A stretch of DNA of 64,000 nucleotides from Flammeovirgaceae bacterium UBA2786 (GTDB taxonomy: Bacteria; Bacteroidota; Bacteroidia; Cytophagales; Cyclobacteriaceae): contig DEIA01000077.1 in NCBI GenBank assembly GCA_002352225.1, positions 1-64,000 of the forward strand, in the 5' to 3' direction. Both the position numbers and the translations under genes were made by a program. Positions 36,858 through 43,951 of the stretch are shown here, piece after piece (within the stretch, counting starts at the first letter, position 1; each line of letters begins with the position of its first letter). A model generated the notes under the pieces. It worked only from the letters and a program-made list of their open reading frames with translations, did not search any database and was not told the DNA's origin.

Positions 36858-36947
36858 TTAAAGATAAGGCAGCCTTACAAGAGAAAAAACACTGACAAGG
36901 GCCACAAGTATTCCCAGTACAATAATTAGTTTTCTTCGAATGTCCAT
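36858..36947 (-). CDS. Possible 29-residue single-pass membrane peptide
   Basis: An ATG at 36947 opens a frame reading MDIRRKLIIVLGILVALVSV...RLPYL and stops at a TAA (36858). It has a basic N-terminus and one strong hydrophobic helix, the pattern of real small membrane proteins. It fills a gap that otherwise holds no gene. No family is known to me and no ribosome-binding site is evident, so it could be chance. Confidence 0.35.
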   Translation of the reverse strand: MDIRRKLIIVLGILVALVSVFSLVRLPYL

Positions 36948-37071
36948 TAGCCAGTGCTTTGAAGAAACAAAAATAAAAGCGATAATAGGATAGAAGAATT
37001 ATATAATACCCTGCTGTTTAGAGTTACGGCTGAACTGTTGTAACTCAGGCCTGAATTGACTTCTGAAAGGA

Positions 37072-37785
37072 CTACTTCAACTGCTTTAAATAAAGTTGAA
37101 TGGTATTCTCCAACCCAAAGTACAATGCATCGCAGATCAAGGCATGACCAATTGAAACTTCATCGAGATGGGGGATGGTATCGTGGAGGTATTTTAGATT
37201 GTTAAGATCAAGATCGTGGCCTGCATTTATTCCAAGCCCAAGTTGATGCGCAACTTTTGCGGCTTCGATATAGGGTTTGATTGCAGCTTCCTGATTTTGA
37301 TGGTAGTGCGAAGCATAAGGCTCGGTGTATAATTCAATCCGATCTGCGCCTACGGCCTTTGCGCCTTCAACCATGGCAATCACCGGATCAACAAAAACAG
37401 AAACACGCACACCGTAGCTTTTAATGGTGCTTACAATTTCGATTAGAAAAGATTTATTCTTCACGGTGTCCCAACCTGCGTTAGATGTAATGGCATCGGG
37501 GCCATCGGGCACCAAAGTAGCCTGTGCAGGTTTTGTTTCACGAATTAACTTCAGGTAACGATTGTCCGGGTAGCCTTCAATATTAAATTCAGTTGTTACA
37601 ACTTTCTTTAATTCAATTACATCGCTATAGCGGATGTGGCGTTCGTCTGGTCGCGGATGCACCGTTATACCTTGTGCTCCAAAGCGTTCGCAATCCAGAG
37701 CGGCTTTAATTACATCGGGATTGTTGCCGCCACGGGCATTTCGCAGGGTAGCAATCTTGTTAATGTTAACGGATAGTTGCGTCAT
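37072..37785 (-). CDS. pdxJ: Pyridoxine 5'-phosphate synthase PdxJ
   Basis: The ATG at 37785 gives MTQLSVNINKIATLRNARGGN, the standard family start. The frame extends upstream to 37824 without homology. PdxJ condenses 1-deoxy-xylulose 5-phosphate with 3-amino-2-oxopropyl phosphate in vitamin B6 synthesis. Typical segments are ITVHPRPDERHIRYSDV, FNIEGYPDNRYL, TLVPDGPDAITSNAGWD, RVSVFVDP, IELYTEPYA, LGINAGHDLDLNNL and EVSIGHALICDAL, including the catalytic Glu and His residues. It is divergent from the yqeY cluster, with an AT-rich 110-bp gap between them. Confidence 0.97.
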   Translation of the reverse strand: MTQLSVNINKIATLRNARGGNNPDVIKAALDCERFGAQGITVHPRPDERHIRYSDVIELKKVVTTEFNIEGYPDNRYLKLIRETKPAQATLVPDGPDAITSNAGWDTVKNKSFLIEIVSTIKSYGVRVSVFVDPVIAMVEGAKAVGADRIELYTEPYASHYHQNQEAAIKPYIEAAKVAHQLGLGINAGHDLDLNNLKYLHDTIPHLDEVSIGHALICDALYFGLENTIQLYLKQLK

Positions 37786-37896
37786 ACTTTTTTGATGCAG
37801 CAAAAGTAGACAATAGATAATCACCTTTGCCCGCTGATTTTTGCCTATTGCCTCTTTAAAATTAACTTTATCCCAAATTTAAAACGAATTTGGTCT

Positions 37897-38349
37897 ATGA
37901 GCCTGAAGCAACAGATTGATAATGATATTAAAGCCGCTATGCTGGCCAAAAATAAAGAAGAGCTAACGGCTCTGCGTTCTGTAAAATCTTTGATTCTTTT
38001 GGCCGAAACCGATAAAGGCAGCACGGGCGAAATCAGTGCCGAGGTGGAGATGAAGTTACTGACTAAAGCAGCCAAGCAACGGAAAGAATCGGCCGAAATT
38101 TTTTTGAAAGAAGGCCGTAACGATCTGGCACAGAAAGAACAGTTTGAACTGGATGTAATAAGCCGTTATCTGCCTAAGCAATTAACAGAAGAAGAGATTG
38201 CTGCCGAACTAAAAAAAATAATTGAACAAGTAGGAGCAAAAGGGGCACAGGATATGGGCAAAGTAATGGGTACGGCTACCAGGCAACTGGCAGGCAAAGC
38301 CGATGGAAAAATGATTTCTGAGCTTGTAAAAAAACTACTTGCCTCTTGA
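37897..38349 (+). CDS. GatB/YqeY domain protein
   Basis: This 150-residue soluble protein is a stand-alone YqeY domain: MSLKQQIDNDIKAAMLAKNKEELTALRSVKS at the start and RKESAEIFLKEGRNDLAQKEQFELDVISRYLPKQL in the middle, then the helical tail GAKGAQDMGKVMGTATRQLAGKADGKMISELVKKLL. The domain is related to the tRNA-binding tail of amidotransferase GatB, but its cellular role is not settled. It begins the plus-strand cluster and overlaps the next gene by 4 bp. An inverted repeat, CCAAATT-N7-AATTTGG at 37873-37893, sits directly before the start. Confidence 0.9.
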   Translation: MSLKQQIDNDIKAAMLAKNKEELTALRSVKSLILLAETDKGSTGEISAEVEMKLLTKAAKQRKESAEIFLKEGRNDLAQKEQFELDVISRYLPKQLTEEEIAAELKKIIEQVGAKGAQDMGKVMGTATRQLAGKADGKMISELVKKLLAS

Positions 38350-38852
38350 ACAAAGCCGATCTGGTAATAGCCATTATTCTGGCAGTGGGAGCATTTCTGG
38401 GATACAAGCGTGGCTTTTTGATGGAGTTATTTTTTCTGGTGGCACTAATAGCAGGGGTGTTACTGGGTTTTAAACTGATGGGCTGGGGTGTAGAAGTACT
38501 GGCGCGCGAGTTTAATGCCGACACCAAAGTACTACCCTATCTTTCATTTCTTATAATTTTTATTCTGGTGTTGCTGCTGGTGTTGTTCATTGGCAACCGG
38601 GTTAAAAACTCATTAGACAAAACCTTTCTGGGAAAAGTAGATGCTGTGGCTGGGGCTATACTGGGGCTGTTAAAGTATGCGTTCAGTATCAGCATTATAA
38701 TCTGGATTTTTGAATCGTTTAATTTGGATTGGTTGAATTCTCAGGCAAAAGATTCGGTGTTGTACCCGTGGGTAGCAAGTGTTGCACCCGGGGTGGCTTC
38801 TTTTTTTGGAGATTTTTTACCATTTTTCAAGGAAACCTTTAAACAATTCTAA
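38346..38852 (+). CDS. CvpA-family inner-membrane protein
   Basis: This 168-residue protein has four hydrophobic helices (about 4-20, 24-45, 60-80 and 96-120) and a C-terminal amphipathic tail, as in the colicin V production protein family. The start is a TTG at 38346 that overlaps the TGA of yqeY (tTGA), so translation is likely coupled. CvpA proteins are linked to envelope homeostasis in other bacteria. Its exact function here is not known. A 44-bp gap separates it from the hydrolase gene. Confidence 0.85.
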   Translation: MNKADLVIAIILAVGAFLGYKRGFLMELFFLVALIAGVLLGFKLMGWGVEVLAREFNADTKVLPYLSFLIIFILVLLLVLFIGNRVKNSLDKTFLGKVDAVAGAILGLLKYAFSISIIIWIFESFNLDWLNSQAKDSVLYPWVASVAPGVASFFGDFLPFFKETFKQF

Positions 38853-38896
38853 GGATTCTGTTTTTTTAAGTTATTTAAACTCAAATAAAAACGGCC

Positions 38897-39658
38897 ATGT
38901 CGTTAGTGGTAAGAGAAGAAAAAGATTTCAAGTTTGTAGACGAAGGCGAAGGCCAGGTGCTAATGCTTTTACATGGCTTGTTTGGTGCATTAAGCAACTG
39001 GGAAGGCGTAGTAAATCATTACAAAAAACATTTCAGGGTAGTTATACCTATGCTACCTATCTATGAAATGCCAATTAAGGAAGCAGGGCTTGTAGGGTTG
39101 CGTGAATTTACTGAGCGATTTGTAGCTATGAAGCAGCTTAGTAATATGATTATCATGGGCAATTCGTTGGGGGGGCATGTAGGTATTTTGTATACACTTG
39201 CTAACCCCGATAAAGTTTCCAAACTGGTACTTACGGGAAGTTCGGGGCTTTTTGAAAACACGATGGGCGGATCGTATCCCCGCAGGGGTAGTTACGATTA
39301 CATTCGCGAACGCGTAGCCTACACATTCTACGATCCTACGGTGGCCTCTAAAGAATTGGTTGATGAGGTTTTTGAAACAACCAAAAGCATTCCAAAGTGT
39401 ATGCGTATTGTAGCCATTGCCAAATCAGCTCAACGTAATAACCTGGCATTAGAACTTTCCAGTATAAAAGTACCTACTTTGTTGGTTTGGGGATTAAATG
39501 ATACCATAACACCGCCTATGGTAGGGCACGAGTTTAACCGGCTTATTCCCAACTCTGAACTGAAGTTTATCGATAAATGCTGCCATGCTCCTATGATGGA
39601 GCATCCAGAAAAATTTAATCAGTTGGTAGAAGATTTTTTAGTGCGAAGAACCGCATAA
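38897..39658 (+). CDS. Alpha/beta hydrolase
   Basis: This 253-residue cytosolic hydrolase has the oxyanion region LLHGLFGALSNWE (about 25-37), the nucleophile elbow MGNSLGGHVGI (Ser at about 97), the acid in LVWGLNDTITPP and the His in KCCHAPMMEHPEKF. It is of the small esterase/lipase or C-C hydrolase type. It sits in a conserved position before the CBS and NAD kinase genes and ends 1 bp before the CBS start, so the genes are co-transcribed. No substrate can be assigned. Confidence 0.9.
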   Translation: MSLVVREEKDFKFVDEGEGQVLMLLHGLFGALSNWEGVVNHYKKHFRVVIPMLPIYEMPIKEAGLVGLREFTERFVAMKQLSNMIIMGNSLGGHVGILYTLANPDKVSKLVLTGSSGLFENTMGGSYPRRGSYDYIRERVAYTFYDPTVASKELVDEVFETTKSIPKCMRIVAIAKSAQRNNLALELSSIKVPTLLVWGLNDTITPPMVGHEFNRLIPNSELKFIDKCCHAPMMEHPEKFNQLVEDFLVRRTA

Positions 39659-39659
39659 C

Positions 39660-40325
39660 ATGATAGCAGAAGAATTAATCAACCACATGATACCACCGCT
39701 TAAAACAAGCGATGATGCACAAAAAGCAATAGTGTGGATGGAAGAATTCCGATGCCCTCACTTACCCGTTGTGGAGAACGGAGAATTGCTCGGATTTATT
39801 TCAGAAGAGATCATTCTGGAAGCAAATGATATAGAGCGCCCCCTGGCCAATTTTCCATTGGCCGGAAAAACCTGCACAGTTCAGCTTCATTCGCACTTTT
39901 ATGATATTCTGAAAATAGCAGGCGATCATAAATTACAAATGGTGGCCGTATTGAACGAAGAACAGAAATATGCCGGAGTAATTACCGTACAGGATATTAT
40001 GATCTCGTTTGCCCAAACAGCATCGGTGCAAATGCCGGGGGGTATAATCGTGCTTTCCATGGATCTGATTGATTATTCTTTGGCAGAGATAAGTCGGTAT
40101 GTGGAAGAGAACAACGCGAAAATCATTAGCAGCCTGATGATAGAAGACCCGATGGACAAAGGGAAAATAAAAGTTACACTAAAGATAAACCAGGTTGAAT
40201 TAAATCGGATTGTAGCCACACTGGAGCGATTTGGGTATCGTATTATTGGCCGCTACCAGGAAACACGCGTAGACACTGGCGAGAAAGACAAAATAGACAT
40301 GTTGCTCCGCTATCTGGATATTTAA
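39660..40325 (+). CDS. CBS-domain protein
   Basis: This 221-residue cytosolic protein carries a pair of CBS motifs (about 5-115): DDAQKAIVWMEEFRCPHLPVVENGELLGFISEE and QMVAVLNEEQKYAGVITVQDIM. A smaller ACT-like region follows (about 120-215: GIIVLSMDLIDYSLAEISRYVEENNAKIISSLM). CBS pairs sense adenosyl nucleotides and ACT-like domains sense amino acids. It sits directly between the hydrolase and NAD kinase genes, an arrangement that may mean it sets NAD(P) or energy status; that is only a guess. Confidence 0.88.
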   Translation: MIAEELINHMIPPLKTSDDAQKAIVWMEEFRCPHLPVVENGELLGFISEEIILEANDIERPLANFPLAGKTCTVQLHSHFYDILKIAGDHKLQMVAVLNEEQKYAGVITVQDIMISFAQTASVQMPGGIIVLSMDLIDYSLAEISRYVEENNAKIISSLMIEDPMDKGKIKVTLKINQVELNRIVATLERFGYRIIGRYQETRVDTGEKDKIDMLLRYLDI

Positions 40326-40334
40326 TCAGCACAC

Positions 40335-41210
40335 ATGCGCATCGGACTTCACGGCAAAGACACACACGAAAAATCATCCCGCCTGATTGAACTTCTGCTT
40401 GGGCAACTAGTAGAACGCAAAGCCGAGATATGGGTATCGGAAAAATTCGAGAAGTTGGTTAAGCCCTCTTTGCTGGCCGATGTAAAGTACAAATCATTTC
40501 AGTTGGGCGATAGTTTGCGTAGCCTCGATTGTTTCTTTTCGTTAGGAGGAGATGGTACCATGCTCGAATCGGTGATCTATGTGGGCAAGGCAGAAGTTCC
40601 GATTCTTGGAATCAATACCGGCCGCCTGGGTTTTTTGGCAACAACCAGTCGCGAAGATGTAGACACAGCATTAGATGCCATATTTGCGGGAAAGTATAAA
40701 GTAGAAAAGCGTACGTTGCTCAAACTGATTTCATCTACTAAACTGTTTGAACCGAACAACTTTGCCCTTAACGACATTACCATTATGAAGAAAGACACCT
40801 CTTCTATGATAACGGTTCATGTTAAAGTAGATGGCGAATTGCTAAACTCATACTGGGCCGATGGTATAATCGTTTCTACCCCCACCGGTTCAACCGGATA
40901 TTCTTTAAGTTGTGGCGGGCCGCTGGTTTACCCGAAGTCAGAAAGTTTTATTATAACCGCTGTTAGCCCGCATAACCTGGGCACACGGCCTATTGTTATT
41001 TCCGATAAATCCGAAATAGGTATAGAAATAGAAGGAAGAAGTAAAAAATACCTTATTTCTCTCGACTCCCGTTTCGAAACAGTAGACGAAAGCGTAAAAC
41101 TTAAAATAAAACGTGAGCGATTCATTGTAAATTTAATCCAGTTACCCGGCCAGCACTTTTTCAACACCCTGCGGCAAAAACTCAATTGGGGCCTCGATAT
41201 CCGAAATTAA
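40335..41210 (+). CDS. nadK: NAD kinase
   Basis: This 291-residue NAD kinase phosphorylates NAD to NADP with ATP. The diagnostic GGDGTML is at about residues 72-78, NTGRLGFLATTSREDV follows at about 95-110, FALNDITIMK and the conserved DGIIVSTPTGSTGYSLSCGGP lie in the C-terminal half, and LDSRFE is near the end. Length and order fit the family. It starts 9 bp after the CBS gene. A candidate -7 element (TAAGTTTG, 41280-41287) after it suggests that the following PorG-like genes can also be transcribed separately. Confidence 0.97.
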   Translation: MRIGLHGKDTHEKSSRLIELLLGQLVERKAEIWVSEKFEKLVKPSLLADVKYKSFQLGDSLRSLDCFFSLGGDGTMLESVIYVGKAEVPILGINTGRLGFLATTSREDVDTALDAIFAGKYKVEKRTLLKLISSTKLFEPNNFALNDITIMKKDTSSMITVHVKVDGELLNSYWADGIIVSTPTGSTGYSLSCGGPLVYPKSESFIITAVSPHNLGTRPIVISDKSEIGIEIEGRSKKYLISLDSRFETVDESVKLKIKRERFIVNLIQLPGQHFFNTLRQKLNWGLDIRN

Positions 41211-41279
41211 ATGAGCACATATAAATAAGCCACTAAAAGGTTGATAGGGTTGAGTCGTGGTGGTTCTAAACAAATTCTT

Positions 41280-41287
41280 TAAGTTTG
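41280..41287 (+). promoter_or_regulatory. Candidate -7 element for the DUF6089 gene
   Basis: TAAGTTTG matches TAnnTTTG and lies 23 bases before the ATG at 41310. The extended TAAGTTTGTAA also occurs before the HisA-like gene at 57368. No strong -33 TTTG is seen. Confidence 0.4.
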
Positions 41288-41309
41288 TAACTGGCAAAAT
41301 TGTCAATAC

Positions 41310-42380
41310 ATGAGAACGTTACTTTTAGGGGGGCTTTGCCTCGCATTTCTTTTAACAGGCGTAGTAGAAACGAATGCTCAGTTTAATCGTAAAGCGATTA
41401 AACAAAATAACAAACGCATGGCGAACTACAGAGGGAAGAAAGGCGGCTTCGGTAACAAAATTTATAATGCCGTTGGCTTCTCGGTAAGCGCCCTGAACTA
41501 CTATGGCGATATTGCCCCGCGCCCCAATCGTGTAAGTACAGATATTTCATTTACCCGCCCGGCTTTAGGCCTATCTCTTACGCATCGTTTTGGCCCACGC
41601 TATTCTCTTATGGCCCAATTCATGTATGGAACTTTAAAAGGATCTGATGTAGAATCGGCAGATCAGGGAGATGCAGAAAACGGGGTTTATCGATACCAGC
41701 GCAATCTTTCTTTTCGCAATCGCATTAAAGAATTATCGATAGTAGCCTATTTCGATTTGTTTGAGAATGATGCAACCTATATCAGCCGGGTAAAATGGAC
41801 TCCCTATGTATTTATTGGGGTAGCCGGGTTTCATCATAACCCGCAGGCACAAGCCCCTGCAGCAGGGTTAAATGGCGAAGCTCTTGGAGTTACCGCTGGT
41901 ACATGGGTTGATTTGAAACCGCTGGGAACAGAGGGTCAGCATGCAACACTGGATCAGAATGATGTCAACTTCGGCATAAAACCCTACAGCAATTTTCAGG
42001 TAGCAATTCCGTTTGGGTTAGGAGCTCGTTTTAGAATTAATGAAGTAATGGATCTTTGGGCAGATATTGGGTTTCGCTATACGTTTACCGATTACCTGGA
42101 TGACGTAAGTAAGAACTATGTTGATTTAGGGGTGTTTGGAAGCAATAATCTGGCAAGAGCAATGTCCTATCGTGGAGGTGAGTTGCCCGCCAGCGCGGTA
42201 CCTACCCCAATTGCATACACAGCCCGAAACGGAGTTAGTTACTCCACCATTCCGGGCTACGGGCGCGAACACGCTGAAAATATGCGAGGCTCTGAAAGCG
42301 ATAGAGATATTTACATGGTAACTACCGTAAGGCTTACCTACATTCTGGGAGCCACCATGCACAAGGCAAAATTCAGATAA
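41310..42380 (+). CDS. DUF6089 outer-membrane protein, PorG-like
   Basis: This 356-residue protein has a signal peptide (about 1-23, VVETNAQ), a basic linker (KAIKQNNKRMANYRGKKGG) and an outer-membrane beta-barrel made of alternating strands such as GFSVSALNYYGDIAPRPNRVSTDI and FRINEVMDLWADIGFRYTFTDYLDDV. The last such protein described in detail, PorG of Porphyromonas gingivalis, is a T9SS component, and its gene also sits before uppS, bamA and ompH. The match in neighbourhood is strong and the sequence identity cannot be measured here. It is the first gene of a new transcriptional unit, probably with its own promoter. Confidence 0.82.
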   Translation: MRTLLLGGLCLAFLLTGVVETNAQFNRKAIKQNNKRMANYRGKKGGFGNKIYNAVGFSVSALNYYGDIAPRPNRVSTDISFTRPALGLSLTHRFGPRYSLMAQFMYGTLKGSDVESADQGDAENGVYRYQRNLSFRNRIKELSIVAYFDLFENDATYISRVKWTPYVFIGVAGFHHNPQAQAPAAGLNGEALGVTAGTWVDLKPLGTEGQHATLDQNDVNFGIKPYSNFQVAIPFGLGARFRINEVMDLWADIGFRYTFTDYLDDVSKNYVDLGVFGSNNLARAMSYRGGELPASAVPTPIAYTARNGVSYSTIPGYGREHAENMRGSESDRDIYMVTTVRLTYILGATMHKAKFR

Positions 42381-42392
42381 TAGAAAAAATAA

Positions 42393-43094
42393 ATGCGATT
42401 AACGAAAGGTATTGCGGCTATTGGGTTAATCGTATGGTTTGCTGAAGTGCAAGCGCAGCAAATGTTAGGGCAGCGGTCTGAGGTTGGCTTTGGTGTAGGT
42501 ACGTTTAATTATACAGGCGACTTAGTGCGTACATACAACTTCGCATTTTCAAAACCAGCAGCAACCGTTTTTTACAGGTCGAACATAAGCCAGGTAATTA
42601 GTTTCCGAACGGCCATAACCGGAGGTAAAATAGGGGCAAGCGATACACGAAACCCTATCGATCCGTTTGCTACAACCCGTGCAGCTTCTTTCAATTTATT
42701 TTTGCTGGAAGGATCTGGCACGTTTGAGTACCACTTTCTAAACTGGCGCGATGATAAGCGTAGGCTTCGGTTTACACCGTATCTGTTTGCCGGAGCCGCC
42801 TTGTTTGGAATATCCGGGGTACAGCAGAAAAATGCTGAGTATAGCAATATTCAATTGGCTATACCTTTTGGCGGAGGTATAAAATATGTACTCAACCCAA
42901 AATACTATGTGGCATTTGAGTTTGGTATGAGAAAAACCTTTTTCGATTATCTCGATAATATTTCCGATGGCAACCCCCAATACAAGAATTATCAGTACGG
43001 CAACGTATTTGATAACGACAACTACTTTTTTGCCGGGTTTACGCTTACCTACACCTTTTACGACATCCCCTGCCCCAGCAGCCCGTACCGGTAA
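42393..43094 (+). CDS. Second DUF6089-like outer-membrane beta-barrel protein
   Basis: This 233-residue protein has a signal peptide (about 1-21, AEVQAQQ), then beta-strands RSEVGFGVGTFNYTGDL, YFVAFEFGMRKTFFDYLDNISDG-like segments and a barrel-ending tail (FFAGFTLTYTF). It resembles the preceding DUF6089 protein in its YFD/DYLD strand pair and starts 12 bp after it, so the two arose by duplication or form a functional pair. It is shorter and less charged than PorG-type proteins. Whether it belongs to the T9SS is unknown. Confidence 0.78.
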   Translation: MRLTKGIAAIGLIVWFAEVQAQQMLGQRSEVGFGVGTFNYTGDLVRTYNFAFSKPAATVFYRSNISQVISFRTAITGGKIGASDTRNPIDPFATTRAASFNLFLLEGSGTFEYHFLNWRDDKRRLRFTPYLFAGAALFGISGVQQKNAEYSNIQLAIPFGGGIKYVLNPKYYVAFEFGMRKTFFDYLDNISDGNPQYKNYQYGNVFDNDNYFFAGFTLTYTFYDIPCPSSPYR

Positions 43095-43198
43095 ATTTCG
43101 AAATGGTTCATTCAACTTTCTCGGGCCAACAAACATCTTAAAACACCTGGTCGCGCGAATAGATAAAGTTTAGAAAAAAGGCCTATTTTTGCCGCCTT

Positions 43199-43942
43199 GT
43201 GGCTTCATTTAGGGAAAATATAGACTTTAACAATCTGCCTCGGCACATAGCCGTTATCATGGACGGCAACGGCCGCTGGGCAAAACGCAAAGGGGCAGCC
43301 AGAATTTTCGGACACCGCAATGCTATACAGGCAGTAAAAGATGTAACCGAAGGGTGTGGCGAACTGGGAATAAAATACCTAACGCTGTACGCATTCAGTA
43401 CCGAAAACTGGGGCCGGCCTAAAGAAGAGGTGGATGGACTAATGGAATTGCTTGTTAATACCTTGAAAAAAGAAATTAATACCCTGCACGAAAACCAGGT
43501 AAAGCTGCATACCATTGGCGATGTAAGTCATTTGCCAAAAGATTGCCAGAATAATCTAGCCGAAGCGATTGCATCAACCCAGCACAACAGTGGGTTGATT
43601 TTACAATTAGCACTAAACTACAGCGGCCGCTGGGAAATTGTAGAGGCCGCTAAAAAACTGGCCGAAGAAGCCAAAGCTGGCCGGCTAAAACCAGATGAAA
43701 TTGACGAGCAATATTTCGCGGCTCATTTAAAAACTGCAAGTGTGCCTGACCCTGAATTACTAATCCGCACCAGCGGAGAGTTGCGCGTGAGCAACTTTCT
43801 TCTTTGGCAGATTGCCTATACCGAAATTTTTATAACTCCAACACTTTGGCCCGACTTCCGCAAAGAAGATTTGTATGAAGCCATTTGCGCCTATCAAAAA
43901 CGCGAACGAAGATTTGGAAAAGTGCTGAACCCAACTGCCTGA
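43199..43942 (+). CDS. uppS: Isoprenyl transferase (undecaprenyl diphosphate synthase)
   Basis: This 247-residue cis-prenyltransferase makes the C55 lipid carrier for peptidoglycan and LPS precursors. The family signatures are present: HIAVIMDGNGRWAKRKGAARIFGH (about 16-39), YAFSTENWGRPKEEV, LNYSGRWEIVEA and the C-terminal PDPELLIRTSGELRVSNFLLWQIAYTEI (about 181-208). The start is a GTG at 43199. A -7-like TATTTTTG lies only 8 bp before it, which would leave an almost leaderless message. It is followed 9 bp later by bamA. Confidence 0.97.
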   Translation: MASFRENIDFNNLPRHIAVIMDGNGRWAKRKGAARIFGHRNAIQAVKDVTEGCGELGIKYLTLYAFSTENWGRPKEEVDGLMELLVNTLKKEINTLHENQVKLHTIGDVSHLPKDCQNNLAEAIASTQHNSGLILQLALNYSGRWEIVEAAKKLAEEAKAGRLKPDEIDEQYFAAHLKTASVPDPELLIRTSGELRVSNFLLWQIAYTEIFITPTLWPDFRKEDLYEAICAYQKRERRFGKVLNPTA

Positions 43943-43951
43943 TAAATCCCA

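Noticed and set aside
36840..37071. A possible tRNA or small RNA gene between the esterase-like gene and pdxJ
   Set aside because: No cloverleaf or CCA end could be found by eye. The only signal is a 29-codon membrane peptide frame.
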